A DNA stretch of 64,000 bases from Fructobacillus broussonetiae (GCF_018437275.1 NZ_JAAMFK010000002.1:62001-126000); one strand, 5' to 3'; positions 1 to 8,764 are shown, numbered from the stretch's first letter. Numbers and translations are program-made. The notes: a model not told the origin generated them from the letters alone.

Positions 1-650
1 CATCTGGTACGACGCTGGTTGATAAAGTTATTGATGGATTTAAGAGTGGATATTCTCAAGGACATGGATTAGGGTCTGGATTTGTTACTAAGATTGCTGA
101 TGGAATTAAGCCATCATCTCTTGTAAAAAATGGAAGAGCTATTATTGATGGATTTATTGATGGAATAAAGGGTGCATGGGAAAGCGGTAAGAAAATTTTA
201 TCGGATATAACTCATGCAATTCCAAAATTAAAAGGACCTTATTCTTATGATAAAGTATTGCTTAATCCGGCAGGGAAAGCGATTATGGATGGACTTAATA
301 AAGGAATTTTAAGTGGATTCGAAGTAGTCAAGTCGAACCTTTCTGGAATGGCTAATATCATTGAACAAAAATTTGGAAATCCAAGTCTTGAATATTCAAT
401 GAACCCAGTTTTGTCAGAAGATTTAAGCAATTTGCAATCTGGAAATATGCAAGTTAACGGTAAAATCGGGCAAACTATGCAGATGCAATCAGACAGTTTA
501 ATTAGCAATAAGCTTAATGACGTCGTTGAAGCCGTTAAAAATGGTCATATTATTTCCATGGATAGCGGTAAGTTAGTTGGAGCGACCGTTAATGATTACG
601 ATGGTGCTCTTGGAAGTATCATGACAAATGATCGGAGGAACATGCTATGA
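1..650 (+). CDS. Phage tail tape measure protein, C-terminal part (5' truncated)
   Basis: The reading frame is open from base 3 and ends in TGA at 648-650; the gene begins upstream of the window. The visible ~215 residues contain repeated helical motifs of the type DGFxxGxxxG (for example VIDGFKSG, IIDGFIDGIKGAWESG), usual near the C-terminus of tape measure proteins, which set tail length and help DNA ejection. The next gene, Dit, overlaps its stop by 4 bases (ATGA), as expected for the phage order. Assignment rests on composition, repeats and position. Confidence 0.75.
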   Translation, partial: SGTTLVDKVIDGFKSGYSQGHGLGSGFVTKIADGIKPSSLVKNGRAIIDGFIDGIKGAWESGKKILSDITHAIPKLKGPYSYDKVLLNPAGKAIMDGLNKGILSGFEVVKSNLSGMANIIEQKFGNPSLEYSMNPVLSEDLSNLQSGNMQVNGKIGQTMQMQSDSLISNKLNDVVEAVKNGHIISMDSGKLVGATVNDYDGALGSIMTNDRRNML

Positions 651-1360
651 GTTCTGAGTACATTCAATTTGGTCAATTTAATTCATCAGATTATGGATTT
701 TATTTACTTGAGCGTGAGGCCCCAACACCAGCAGAAAAAGTAATTACCGAAAACTTGAGTTATGCCAATGGTATTTTGGACTTTTCGAGTATCACAGGTG
801 AGCGCTTTTATGATCAGCGAACGATTACTTATCAATTTAGAGCCTACAAATTGCCATATAGTGAACGTAAGTTGCTGGAAAACAAGGTAAAGAGGTTGAT
901 TATGTCACCATTTGACCAACGTTTATATGATACTCATGATCGTGGTTATTACTGGGTTGGTAAAGCCAAAAGTGTCAAAGTTGATGATGATGCAACTTAT
1001 AATACTCTTACCTTAAGTATCGAATTTGACCTTTATCCGTTTGCTATCAAAAACAATAGTGGCATTGATAACTATGACGATTGGGACACCTTTGATTTTG
1101 CTAACGACTTTATTCAACCGTTTTCATACGAAGTTGACGGGCAACGTGAACTTGATTTGATGAACATTGGCGAGAATAGCTTAAGTCCAACGGTTGTGAC
1201 GAGTGATGTTATTGAAGTAATTAAAAACGGGCAGTCATATCAGTTCGGCCCCGACAAGGCAAAGGACTATTTGTTCTCTCTGGAACGGGGCAATAACCAT
1301 GTGATGATTAAAGGCAAAGCAACGGTTCGATTTGTCATCCAAAGTGAGGTGTTGCTCTAA
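647..1360 (+). CDS. Phage distal tail protein (Dit-like)
   Basis: A 237-residue protein of the siphovirus tail component family. It forms the hub ring joining the tail tube to the baseplate/Tal. The N-terminus (IQFGQFNSSDYGFYLLEREA) and the central part with YDQRTITYQF and FDLYPFAIK resemble the N-terminal Dit fold that follows tape measure genes. The start overlaps the tape measure stop (ATGA) and the stop overlaps the next start (TAATG), indicating translational coupling within the tail module. Confidence 0.8.
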   Translation: MSSEYIQFGQFNSSDYGFYLLEREAPTPAEKVITENLSYANGILDFSSITGERFYDQRTITYQFRAYKLPYSERKLLENKVKRLIMSPFDQRLYDTHDRGYYWVGKAKSVKVDDDATYNTLTLSIEFDLYPFAIKNNSGIDNYDDWDTFDFANDFIQPFSYEVDGQRELDLMNIGENSLSPTVVTSDVIEVIKNGQSYQFGPDKAKDYLFSLERGNNHVMIKGKATVRFVIQSEVLL

Positions 1361-3276
1361 TGTATCGAGTAATTGTTTATAAGAATGCTGGTGACCCAGT
1401 GGGCGATGTCCTGCATGAGCCACGTAACTATGGTAACAAGGCGATTTCTGGTGAGTTGGATATGCAATTCAATGGTGTATCAACAGCCTCCTTTACAATT
1501 ACAATGCAAAACAGCCTCTATCGTCAGTCAGAAGCCATTGCGAACCTTGTTAGGGTGATTGACACTAACACAGGTAAGGTCGTCTTTGACGGCCGTGTGG
1601 TTAAGATTGATGGGGCCTTTAGTGGTAGCCATACCCAAATGTTACAGTGTGAGGACTGCTTGGCCTATTTGCACGATAGCACGCAAGTGTATCGCAAGGT
1701 CCAAAACACGAGTATTCGGGACTTTTTGCAGATGATTGTAGATGAACATAATCGGCAAGTTGAGCCCCACAAGCGTTTCCAGTTAGGTCGTGTAACCGTC
1801 GTTAATAGTACGGACAATGTCTATCGTTATACGGATGATGCTCAAGATACTTTTGACACCATTAAAGACAAGCTAGTCAGTCGCTTAGGAGGGTTTTTAA
1901 TTTGGCACCGTGACGGAAATGGCCAACTGGTGTTGGAATATTTAGCCAGCGTTGGCGAACATATTGACACACCAATCAAGTTGGGTAAGAACCTCAAGAG
2001 TGCTAAGCGTGAGTATGATGTCCGGGACATTATTACTCGACTAGTCCCAATTGGATCGCCAATTGAACAAGGACAGACCGAACAATCCAGTGATGATACG
2101 GCCGCTGCACAACCCAAAACGACCATTGAGACCGTCAATAATGGTGTTCGATACTTAGATGACACGGCCTTGATTAGCCGCTTTGGCATTATTCAAAAAG
2201 CAGTCGAGTGGAACAACGTGAAGGTGCCTAGTATCTTGATGAGTAAGGGGCAAGAATACCTGCAAAAGCAACGAGTTGGTCTCTTGACATGGTCCGTTGA
2301 AGTGGTTGATATTTCGCTTTTAGACCCAACGTATAAGTCTTTTGAAATGGGCAACTTTTATCCAATTCATGACCAATTCTTAGGACTGGTAGAAGACTTA
2401 CAGGTTGTTGCTAAGAAGTTAGATATTACCCAGCCGCACAAGATGTCCTTAACGATTGGCACAAAAAATCGAACCTTATCACAGTATCAGCTCGACTATC
2501 AAGCGGCCATGCAGTATGCCGAACAACAAAGGCAGAATGCCCAACAAACGGCTAATGATTTGAAGAACCGGATCAAGGAGCTATTGACAGTCACCAACCG
2601 TATTCCTGAACAGGATAAGGAGATTGCTGATTTGCAAAACAGATTGAAGGAATTAGAAGCGCAACAGACTCAGTATTTTGATGGGGTCATTATTGACGTG
2701 TCCGAGTTTCAGGGTGATATTGATTGGTCAAGAGTAAAGGCTAGTGGTCTAGCATTGGCCATTGTCCGAGTGCAGTACGGTGCTAATCGGGCTGATTTGA
2801 AATATCAACAGAACCTGTCTGCATTAGGAAATGTAGGCGCTAATTACGCCGTGTATTCCTACATGACTGCTAGTGATACAGCGAGTGCTGAAAGAGAAGC
2901 AGAGGCGCTTTATACGAGAACACAGCAAGCAAGTAATGGGAAACAACCTCGCTTTTACATGATTGATGTGGAAGAGACCACGGGAAACGATATGCGGGGC
3001 ATTGTGGAGGCCTACATGAACAAGTTGAATAGCTTAGGAGTACCTGATAACAAAATCGTCCTCTATATTGCTAACCACTTGTACAGCTCGTTTAATCTTA
3101 ACGTCGGTCGAGCAGGTTCAATCATGATACCGGCTTATCGCTCAACGCCGCCAGACCATGGTTATGATTTGTGGCAATACACTAGCTCTGGTTCGGTTAG
3201 CGGAATTAACGGAAACGTTGATATGAGCAAAAATTACTCTGACCGCTTCAAGAATCAATACTTAAGAAAGGAATAA
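1360..3276 (+). CDS. Tail-associated protein (Tal) fused to a GH25 muramidase domain
   Basis: 638 residues. Residues ~1-380 resemble the prophage tail/endopeptidase (gp44-like Tal) fold, with conserved segments such as LRFxx-type CEDCLAYLHDS and SRLGGFLIWHRDG. A Gln/Ala-rich coiled coil (~385-435) follows. Residues ~440-638 are a glycoside hydrolase 25 lysozyme-type domain: start DGVIIDVSEFQGDIDW, catalytic-type acidic motif FYMIDVEE, and a late LWQYTSSGSVSGINGNVDM. The tail tip probably carries its own peptidoglycan hydrolase for DNA entry. The start shares TAATG with the Dit stop. Confidence 0.85.
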   Translation: MYRVIVYKNAGDPVGDVLHEPRNYGNKAISGELDMQFNGVSTASFTITMQNSLYRQSEAIANLVRVIDTNTGKVVFDGRVVKIDGAFSGSHTQMLQCEDCLAYLHDSTQVYRKVQNTSIRDFLQMIVDEHNRQVEPHKRFQLGRVTVVNSTDNVYRYTDDAQDTFDTIKDKLVSRLGGFLIWHRDGNGQLVLEYLASVGEHIDTPIKLGKNLKSAKREYDVRDIITRLVPIGSPIEQGQTEQSSDDTAAAQPKTTIETVNNGVRYLDDTALISRFGIIQKAVEWNNVKVPSILMSKGQEYLQKQRVGLLTWSVEVVDISLLDPTYKSFEMGNFYPIHDQFLGLVEDLQVVAKKLDITQPHKMSLTIGTKNRTLSQYQLDYQAAMQYAEQQRQNAQQTANDLKNRIKELLTVTNRIPEQDKEIADLQNRLKELEAQQTQYFDGVIIDVSEFQGDIDWSRVKASGLALAIVRVQYGANRADLKYQQNLSALGNVGANYAVYSYMTASDTASAEREAEALYTRTQQASNGKQPRFYMIDVEETTGNDMRGIVEAYMNKLNSLGVPDNKIVLYIANHLYSSFNLNVGRAGSIMIPAYRSTPPDHGYDLWQYTSSGSVSGINGNVDMSKNYSDRFKNQYLRKE

Positions 3277-3279
3277 TTT

Positions 3280-4014
3280 ATGGCAAACGATAAAGGTTTC
3301 GTGGATATGACACCGCAGGCCGGAAATGGTGATGATTACCGTGACCCAACGCACATTCCGAGTGAAAACGAGTTCACGAATGACATTAATAATGGCGTTG
3401 TTGATAAAAACAGCCGTACGTTAGCCAAGTGGTTGCGTGAAAAACAATGGGGAGTCGATGTCCGAGAGGCATTGGCTCTTTTTGTTGAGTGGCTAAGCAC
3501 AAAATGGCACAGCAACAAGGAACTGATTGATAAAAACTCTGATCGTCAGTCGCAAGTCGAAAAGCGCCAGACAGATTTGGAGGGTCGCTTCACTGGTGTG
3601 CTGAGTGGTGCAACTCAGGATAGCGAGGTTATTGACGCGCGAAACAGTGAAACATACGGCAACTTTGACGTATTAGACAAGCGGTTCGAAAATATCGAAA
3701 ACCTATTGTCTAAGTATGTGCCCCAAGGATTCGAAGTAACCATCAAGCACAATTTAGGACACATGCCTACCGTCGATGTTTTCACTTACGATTGGGCTAT
3801 CGGTACAGCTCCTAATGGATTTGGGACTGAACCAGACGGCTTATTTGGTGGTACAGATAGAGCTTCTGTCATTCGAAACGTGATTCACTTAGACGCCAAC
3901 ACGGTTAAGGTTATCTTGCCACTTGATTATAAGGCGGACGGGGAATTAGAACGTCACGGGAACGACTTTTATTTAATTGACGGGATTCGAACAATCGAGT
4001 TCCGCCTAAACTAA
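3280..4014 (+). CDS. Phage baseplate-type structural protein
   Basis: 244 residues, three bases after the Tal-lysin gene. Residues ~60-140 are predicted helical/coiled (KRQTDLEGRF, LDKRFENIENLLSKY). The C-terminal ~100 residues are rich in beta-forming residues with HNLGHMPTVDVFTYDW and end FRLN. Trimeric baseplate or upper receptor-binding-protein modules have this helix-then-beta layout. The exact role is unknown; position and layout support a tail-tip structural role. An SD (aaggagg) near its end serves the next gene. Confidence 0.55.
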   Translation: MANDKGFVDMTPQAGNGDDYRDPTHIPSENEFTNDINNGVVDKNSRTLAKWLREKQWGVDVREALALFVEWLSTKWHSNKELIDKNSDRQSQVEKRQTDLEGRFTGVLSGATQDSEVIDARNSETYGNFDVLDKRFENIENLLSKYVPQGFEVTIKHNLGHMPTVDVFTYDWAIGTAPNGFGTEPDGLFGGTDRASVIRNVIHLDANTVKVILPLDYKADGELERHGNDFYLIDGIRTIEFRLN

Positions 4015-4024
4015 GGAGGAAAAA

Positions 4025-4471
4025 ATGAAGCATATTTTTAAAGGTATGTCGAACGAGAGTATCGACGTCATCAACAACAACTTCGATGAACTAGATGACC
4101 CTAATCGTGACCAGACGGTCAACGACCTGACGGTTAAGGGCCGATTCAACGGGAAGGCCTCAAAAGAAGTTGTGCAAATGGATTTTGGACCTGCCATTTT
4201 TTGGCGTTTCGGGCCCTTGGTGCAGATGTATGTCAGTGTTGAATACAAGAACATGTACACATCTCCTTGGGGTTATATGGGTGGCTTCTTTGTTCCGGCT
4301 GGGTATCGTCCGGTTGAGAAAACGGTTGTTGACGTTATTAACGACCATAAAACAACGCAAGCCACAATCGACTTGAACGGTGCATTAATGGCGACTGATT
4401 CGGAATACAATTCCAACACAACGTTAGAAATCCAAGGAAGTTGGATGACGAATGACGATTATCGGAATTAA
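4025..4471 (+). CDS. Phage tail-tip protein of unknown function
   Basis: 148 residues behind a strong AAGGAGG site. The N-terminus MKHIFKGMSNESIDVINNNFDEL is typical of small phage proteins sitting between baseplate and lysis genes; the remainder is beta-rich with aromatic patches (FWRFGPLVQMYVSVEY, FFVPAGYRP). This may be a receptor-binding or head-fibre-like domain. Not assigned to a specific family. Confidence 0.5.
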   Translation: MKHIFKGMSNESIDVINNNFDELDDPNRDQTVNDLTVKGRFNGKASKEVVQMDFGPAIFWRFGPLVQMYVSVEYKNMYTSPWGYMGGFFVPAGYRPVEKTVVDVINDHKTTQATIDLNGALMATDSEYNSNTTLEIQGSWMTNDDYRN

Positions 4472-4481
4472 GGAGGAAAAA

Positions 4482-4760
4482 ATGAAGTGGTATTTTAAAT
4501 ATAATCCAGAGACGTCTGCGCTAGTATCTGGTGCTGTTTGCGCAGAAGAGCAACCAGAAAACTCAACAACAGTTGACCCGGCATGAACAATGTTCCCTGT
4601 ATACGTACCAGAAACTGATTCATGGAAATCTGATGAAGTTAAGCTTGCTGAATGGAACGCACAGGTCAAGAAGCAAGAAGAAAACCCACAACCAGATTTG
4701 CAAGCGCAGATTGCTGACTTGTACGCACGACAGCTACAGCAAGAAATGAAAGGACTTTAA
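4482..4760 (+). pseudogene. Small phage protein interrupted by an in-frame TGA at codon 35
   Basis: The start MKWYFKYNPETSALVSG has a good SD (aaggagg). Frame 1 reads through one TGA (4584-4586) and continues open to TAA at 4758-4760, giving 91 sense codons plus the TGA. The second half (FPVYVPETDSWKSDEVKLAEWN) is typical of small siphovirus proteins encoded just before XkdX. A TGG Trp codon at the stop is the simplest ancestor. It is either a point-mutated gene or a read-through gene; see findings. Confidence 0.6.
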
Positions 4761-4762
4761 AC

Positions 4763-4921
4763 ATGGAACTTTCAAAAACAGGAAAAACGATTAATTACTT
4801 CTACAACAACCAGGGATGGACGTTGAAACAAGTAACAAACACTGTAAAGGCAGGATGGATCTCGAAAGAAGAGTTCCAAGAAATCACCGGTATTAAATAT
4901 GAAAAGGAAGGAGGTGAATGA
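4763..4921 (+). CDS. XkdX family phage protein
   Basis: 52 residues, too short for most ORF callers. MELSKTGKTINYFYNNQGWT, then KAGWISKEEFQEITG, matches the XkdX family: an N-terminal helix starting a Trp/Tyr-rich segment, then A-G-W-I-x-x-E-E-F-x-x-I-T-G. XkdX proteins sit between tail fibre and holin genes in many Firmicute phages; their function is unknown. The end (TGA 4919-4921) overlaps the next gene. Confidence 0.75.
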   Translation: MELSKTGKTINYFYNNQGWTLKQVTNTVKAGWISKEEFQEITGIKYEKEGGE

Positions 4922-5189
4922 GATTAATGATGTACTAATCGCCTTGTGCGGGGCTGTTTCCGGTTTAGGCGTTGCTTGGTTTTCGTTTAAAGGAAAGCAC
5001 GAGGATAGCCTAACATCGACGATGAAAGAAATCCGGAAAAGCAATCAACAGTTACTAGAAGATTACCAAGAATTGAATGGCAAAATCAGCGAACTTCTTC
5101 TGTTAACTAAAGAAATGAGTGTGGAGTTAAAGCTCGCAGGGGGCAAAGACTACAGCGCTGAAATTGACAAGATTATGCACAAGGCCTAA
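4899..5189 (+). CDS. Phage membrane-anchored coiled-coil protein (holin-associated)
   Basis: 96 residues if started at ATG 4899. That start lacks an SD, and a GTG at 4914 directly after the AAGGAGG of 4904-4910 would give 91 residues, so the start is uncertain. One N-terminal membrane segment (DVLIALCGAVSGLGVAWFSF) is followed by a long polar coiled coil rich in Glu/Lys/Leu. The topology and its place before the holin suggest a lysis-accessory role, in the style of hemolysin XhlA or LydB; this is inferred. Confidence 0.55.
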   Translation: MKRKEVNEINDVLIALCGAVSGLGVAWFSFKGKHEDSLTSTMKEIRKSNQQLLEDYQELNGKISELLLLTKEMSVELKLAGGKDYSAEIDKIMHKA

Positions 5190-5217
5190 GAGGTCTTTTT
5201 TTATTGGAGGAATAAAG

Positions 5218-5529
5218 ATGAATTTAACTGATACATTGGTGTTATCAGTGACCATTTTGGCCATTGCTGCACCAGCAGAACACGCCTTGGTTCGCTGGTT
5301 GCGGACTAAGACGAAGAACGGCAATGTACAACTGTTGCTCACATGGGCAGACCAGGCCGTGGCTTTGCTTGAAAATAGCGACTTAGCAGGCAATCAAAAG
5401 AAGCAACAAGCCATTGACTACTTGGCAACACGATTAGCTGCTAACAAGTTGACGGGCAAGTTTTCAAAGGAACAACTATCAGCCGTGATTGAACAAGCAG
5501 TGGCTCAACAAAACGCCACGAACAAATAG
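5218..5529 (+). CDS. Phage holin, LLH (superfamily 6) type
   Basis: 103 residues from ATG 5218, preceded by TTGGAGG; an upstream in-frame start at 5164 has no SD and is rejected. One N-terminal membrane segment (LVLSVTILAIAAPAEHALV) is followed by a soluble helical part with LLTWADQAVALLENSD and AIDYLATRLA, the pattern of the Holin_LLH family in lactobacillus phages. It would time membrane permeabilisation for the endolysin encoded 11 bases downstream. Confidence 0.75.
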   Translation: MNLTDTLVLSVTILAIAAPAEHALVRWLRTKTKNGNVQLLLTWADQAVALLENSDLAGNQKKQQAIDYLATRLAANKLTGKFSKEQLSAVIEQAVAQQNATNK

Positions 5530-5540
5530 GAGGAACAAAC

Positions 5541-6449
5541 ATGACAGTTTCAGGATTGGCAACGCCATTTGGATTCCAAGACTTCCCAAACTTCACGCAG
5601 GGACGGAATGCAAATGTTAATAAGATTGTGATTCATCACATGGCCACAACGAATTATGACTCCGTCCCAGGTATCTGGAAGACCCGAGAAGCTTCGGCAC
5701 ATTACGGTATCGGGCAAGACGGACAAATCCGAGCATACGTCGATGAAGACAACACGGCATGGCATGCTGGACAGTGGGCAGCTAACTCTTCATCAATCGG
5801 TATTGAACACGCTAACACGTCGGGTTCTCCTGATTGGGGTATCGCACAGGCAACAGTTGATTCATCAGCTAAGCTGGTCGCAGATATTGCAAAGCGATAT
5901 GGTTTCGGTAAGGTAGTGCCTTATCAAAACCTGTTCCCCCACTCCGAGTTTATCGCTACCGGTTGCCCAGGAAACTTGAAGGAAAAGTTGCAGGAAATTG
6001 CGGACAAGGCTAACGATATTATGGCCGGCGGCAATGGAGATGTAGCACCACAGGCGGCACCAGAATCAGGGCAAACGCCACAGGAAGATAACCGTTCGGC
6101 AGCGATTAAGGAGTTTCAAGACAAGTGGAAGGACCATTGGGCATTGCGTGGGCCATTCCGCATTCGTACTTGTGAGAAGCAGTATGGCATTTACCAAGTC
6201 CTGACCGACGACTTAAACGTTGAACCTAACTCTTGGTACTACAACGGTATTCCGACGGGTTTGCTGAAAGATGTTTCTGATCCACAAGGTCGCTCATTTG
6301 AAGATGGTGCGATGGTTCGCTTCAAGGATGATGTCAACTTCGGAACGATTGATGCATACGATACAAACGCTAACGCAGTTGGTATTCTATTTACTGGATA
6401 CAAGGACATGATTTGGTTCGATGCCGACAAGTTGTTAGCGCACGAATAA
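5541..6449 (+). CDS. Phage endolysin, N-acetylmuramoyl-L-alanine amidase
   Basis: 302 residues. Residues ~20-165 form an Amidase_2 (PGRP-like) zinc domain: metal ligand and active-site segments IVIHHMATTNY, AWHAGQWAANSSSIGIEHANTSG and PHSEFIATGCPGN. A Pro/Gln/Ala-rich linker (~168-190) joins a C-terminal SH3b-like wall-binding region (~200-302; RIRTCEKQYGIYQV, WFDADKLL). It cleaves the lactyl-alanine bond of host peptidoglycan. The SD aggagg precedes ATG 5541, and a terminator follows directly at 6454. Confidence 0.9.
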   Translation: MTVSGLATPFGFQDFPNFTQGRNANVNKIVIHHMATTNYDSVPGIWKTREASAHYGIGQDGQIRAYVDEDNTAWHAGQWAANSSSIGIEHANTSGSPDWGIAQATVDSSAKLVADIAKRYGFGKVVPYQNLFPHSEFIATGCPGNLKEKLQEIADKANDIMAGGNGDVAPQAAPESGQTPQEDNRSAAIKEFQDKWKDHWALRGPFRIRTCEKQYGIYQVLTDDLNVEPNSWYYNGIPTGLLKDVSDPQGRSFEDGAMVRFKDDVNFGTIDAYDTNANAVGILFTGYKDMIWFDADKLLAHE

Positions 6450-6794
6450 AAAAGCCCTTCGGGGCGTACATAAGAAAATATAAAAATAAAGCGGGCCAAA
6501 CGAACATAAAAAGCACTATATTTAATACATTTTTGATTAAAAACACACTAATACAGGCGTTTGTAGTAGTGGTCCAAGTTAGCACCGTGGATTCAAGGTG
6601 CTAACTTTTATTTTGATTTCTATTTTGAAAAAACGCCATTTTGGCAAAATAGGGCTTCGGGCCTGTACATAGAGTTTCTTAAATATCATTAAGTTTCATC
6701 AATTTTACCTAATTATTCATAATTATCCGTAATTTGTACTAATTTTGCGTTAAAATGAATTGAGCAATTTGATTAACCGGAAAGGAATAATCTT
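6450..6794 (+). other. Gene-free stretch between endolysin and cargo operon
   Basis: No credible gene. It holds a GCCC-TTCG-GGGC terminator hairpin right after the endolysin (6454-6465), a strong rho-independent terminator (6576-6613), another small hairpin (6635-6645), and A+T-rich DNA (6670-6760) that probably carries the promoter of the Panacea operon. The short string CTTCGGG followed shortly by GTACATA occurs twice (6458 and 6656 regions). Confidence 0.6.
6576..6613 (+). terminator. Rho-independent terminator after lysis cassette
   Basis: Perfect 11-bp stem AAGTTAGCACC / GGTGCTAACTT (6576-6586, 6597-6607) with a 10-base loop, followed by TTTATTTT. Confidence 0.85.
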
Positions 6795-7280
6795 ATGACG
6801 GTAAAAGTTTTAGAAGATAAGTTTGATGTTGCAAGCCTTTTAATAGATAAAAGTTTTAAAGAAAATATCGAAATGACCCCTAAAAAGCTTCAAAAACTAA
6901 TGTATTATGCCTATTCATGGGGGCTTGTTTTTCTGAACGAAACTAGTGAAGATTTAAATATTAAATTGTTTGATGGTGATTTTGAGGCATGGGTTCATGG
7001 ACCTGTAGATTCAGAATTGTATTCGAAATATAAGAAGTATGGCTATCAGCAAGTAGAGCAAGAAAATGTAGACATTTCTTTAAACGCTAAGATTTCGAAA
7101 CAAATAGTAGATGAAGTTTTTAGAGTTTATGGTGAATTCACTGCTGATCAGTTAGAATATCAAACTCACCAAGAGGAGCCCTGGCAACAATCTCGCAAAG
7201 GTCTCACCCCAATAGCTGCGACTAATAACAAAATTGAGGACGCTACTATTTTTGACTTTTACGGTAGCCAATTAGCCTAG
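6795..7280 (+). CDS. Panacea (DUF4065/SocA-like) domain protein, candidate antitoxin
   Basis: 161 residues. The Panacea core is clear: TPKKLQKLMYYAYSWGLVF, then LFDGDFEAWVHGPVDSELY and YKKYG. The domain is found in the SocA antitoxin/proteolytic adaptor and in the PanA antitoxins that neutralise many unrelated toxins. The next ORF starts 4 bases downstream, the typical antitoxin-then-toxin order. The operon lies between the lysis cassette and the prophage edge, a usual site for cargo. An SD (gaaaggaa) precedes ATG 6795. The A+T-rich composition differs from host genes. Confidence 0.8.
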   Translation: MTVKVLEDKFDVASLLIDKSFKENIEMTPKKLQKLMYYAYSWGLVFLNETSEDLNIKLFDGDFEAWVHGPVDSELYSKYKKYGYQQVEQENVDISLNAKISKQIVDEVFRVYGEFTADQLEYQTHQEEPWQQSRKGLTPIAATNNKIEDATIFDFYGSQLA

Positions 7281-7284
7281 GATT

Positions 7285-7821
7285 ATGGGAAGAAGACAAT
7301 TAAAAAGAGCTATAATTCCTAATCAATCAATAAATCAAAATAAAGGACCTACAGTACCGCAAGCAAACATAAAAAAACCTCATTTTGTTTTTAAGAGCCA
7401 ATACAATTGGTTAGGATCAGTTAAATATAAGGGATTTACAAATTATTATAAAGATTCTAAAGAATTTTCTAAAATAGTTGTAGATGCTGTTCATGAATTA
7501 ATACCAACAATATATGAATGTGCTGATCAATTATTTAAAGGTACACCACAGAAAACTGTACTTAATCATTCACACAAAATTGACGATAAAACAATTGGTT
7601 TAGTGAAGAAAATTGCTCAAAAAAACTTTATTTCGTCCGAAAAGATTGAAGATGATATGGTTTGGTGGCAACTCGGGGGAAGAGGTTCAGTCCGTATTAT
7701 TGGAGTTTATGTAGCTAGCGATAACGCTTTTTATCCTCTTTTTATTGATCCACATCATTTAATTTATCCAAGCAAGGATCATAATCAGAAAGATTATCTT
7801 AAGTTACGTTATGGATTTTAA
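7285..7821 (+). CDS. Unknown protein in Panacea operon, candidate toxin
   Basis: 178 residues, 4 bases after the Panacea gene, no SD of its own seen. The N-terminal ~40 residues are basic and Asn/Gln-rich (MGRRQLKRAIIPNQSINQNK). The C-terminal half has VWWQLGGRGSVRIIGVY and FYPLFIDPHHLIYPS, a short beta-hairpin end like those of small RNase or RelE-like toxins that close with a Phe-hydrophobic-Asp-Pro-x-His motif. I cannot assign a family; the toxin role is inferred from the Panacea partner. It is followed by terminator 7859-7884. Confidence 0.55.
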   Translation: MGRRQLKRAIIPNQSINQNKGPTVPQANIKKPHFVFKSQYNWLGSVKYKGFTNYYKDSKEFSKIVVDAVHELIPTIYECADQLFKGTPQKTVLNHSHKIDDKTIGLVKKIAQKNFISSEKIEDDMVWWQLGGRGSVRIIGVYVASDNAFYPLFIDPHHLIYPSKDHNQKDYLKLRYGF

Positions 7822-7858
7822 ATATTAACTCGATAAACTTAGTGATTAATTATTTTGT

Positions 7859-7884
7859 GATCTGCTTAATTGCAGGTCTTTTTT
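7859..7884 (+). terminator. Terminator of the Panacea operon
   Basis: Stem GATCTGC / GCAGGTC (one G-U pair), loop TTAATT, then six T residues. It isolates the prophage cargo from upp. Confidence 0.75.
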
Positions 7885-8046
7885 GTGTTCAAACATAAAT
7901 CAGCAGTAAGTGATGGTTGTACATGATAAGAAAAAATTCTGGGATAAGTATATAGTGGGCGGTTCTTAAATCTTTTTAAGTTAATTGATTTCGCTTTGTT
8001 ATTGAAATTTTGCTAGACTTATTAAAAATGAATTTTGGAGAATAAA

Positions 8047-8676
8047 ATGTCTGAAGTGATTGAAGTGAAGCACCCACTGGTTCAACATAAGTTGACCATG
8101 ATTCGAAACGAAGCAGTCGGCACGAAAGACTTTCGGACCCTCGTTGATGAGTTGGCCATGTTATTAACCTACGAAGCTTCGGCCGATTTGCCACTCGAGA
8201 CCGTTCCAGTTAAAACGCCGGTTCAAGAAACAAAGGCGGCTTCTTTGGCCGGTAAAAAATTGGCAGTGGTGCCGATTTTACGTGCTGGACTTGGAATGGT
8301 AGATGGCATTTTACAGTTGATTCCCGCCGCCAAAGTCGGACACATCGGAATGTACCGTAACGAAGCGACTCTTGAACCTGTTGAATACTTTGTTAAATTA
8401 CCTGAAGATATTGCTCAACGAGAAGTGTTGCTAGTTGACCCCATGTTAGCAACTGGTGGATCAGCTAAGGACGCCATTTCGGCGTTGAAGTTACGTGGCG
8501 CAACACAGATTAAGTTGATTACACTGGTTTCAGCTCCTGAAGGAATCCAAGCGGTTCAAGAAGCTCACCCAGATGTGACAATCGTGACAGCGTCCATTGA
8601 CGAAGGTCTGAATGATGAAGGCTATATTGTTCCAGGACTAGGTGATGCAGGCGATAGACTTTTCGGGACACATTAA
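8047..8676 (+). CDS. upp: Uracil phosphoribosyltransferase
   Basis: 209 residues from ATG 8047 (SD TTGGAG); an upstream in-frame TTG at 8035 lies inside the SD and is rejected. It converts uracil and PRPP to UMP in pyrimidine salvage. Family marks: [20 protein letters not shown] at the N-terminus, [13 protein letters not shown], the PRPP loop [13 protein letters not shown] and the C-terminal [10 protein letters not shown] uracil-binding end. Usual family length. First host gene after the prophage; single-gene unit ended by a terminator. Confidence 0.97.
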   Translation: MSEVIEVKHPLVQHKLTMIRNEAVGTKDFRTLVDELAMLLTYEASADLPLETVPVKTPVQETKAASLAGKKLAVVPILRAGLGMVDGILQLIPAAKVGHIGMYRNEATLEPVEYFVKLPEDIAQREVLLVDPMLATGGSAKDAISALKLRGATQIKLITLVSAPEGIQAVQEAHPDVTIVTASIDEGLNDEGYIVPGLGDAGDRLFGTH

Positions 8677-8730
8677 GAAGAGTGAAGCCAAATCGAATTA
8701 TGAATGTAAAGAATACTTCCAAAAGAAAAC

Positions 8731-8764
8731 ACCCTTATCTCGTGATTGAGATAGGGGTTTTTTT
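8731..8764 (+). terminator. upp terminator
   Basis: Stem ACCCTTATCTC / GAGATAGGGGT with loop GTGATT, followed by a run of seven T. Confidence 0.9.

Larger units (their letters stand above)
1..7884 (+). mobile_element. Prophage, right-hand (tail, lysis, cargo) part
   Basis: A same-strand run of siphovirus morphogenesis genes in canonical order: tape measure, distal tail protein, tail-associated lysin, baseplate-type proteins, XkdX, membrane/holin proteins, amidase endolysin, then a cargo operon ending in a terminator at 7859-7884. The left end lies outside the window, and no integrase or repressor is visible. The right boundary is inferred from the change to housekeeping upp at 8047; no att repeat could be defined because the left end is missing. 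Confidence 0.9.

Noticed and set aside
6440-8046. Prophage att site
   Set aside because: Without the left end no core repeat can be defined; upp is the nearest host gene but no duplication is visible.
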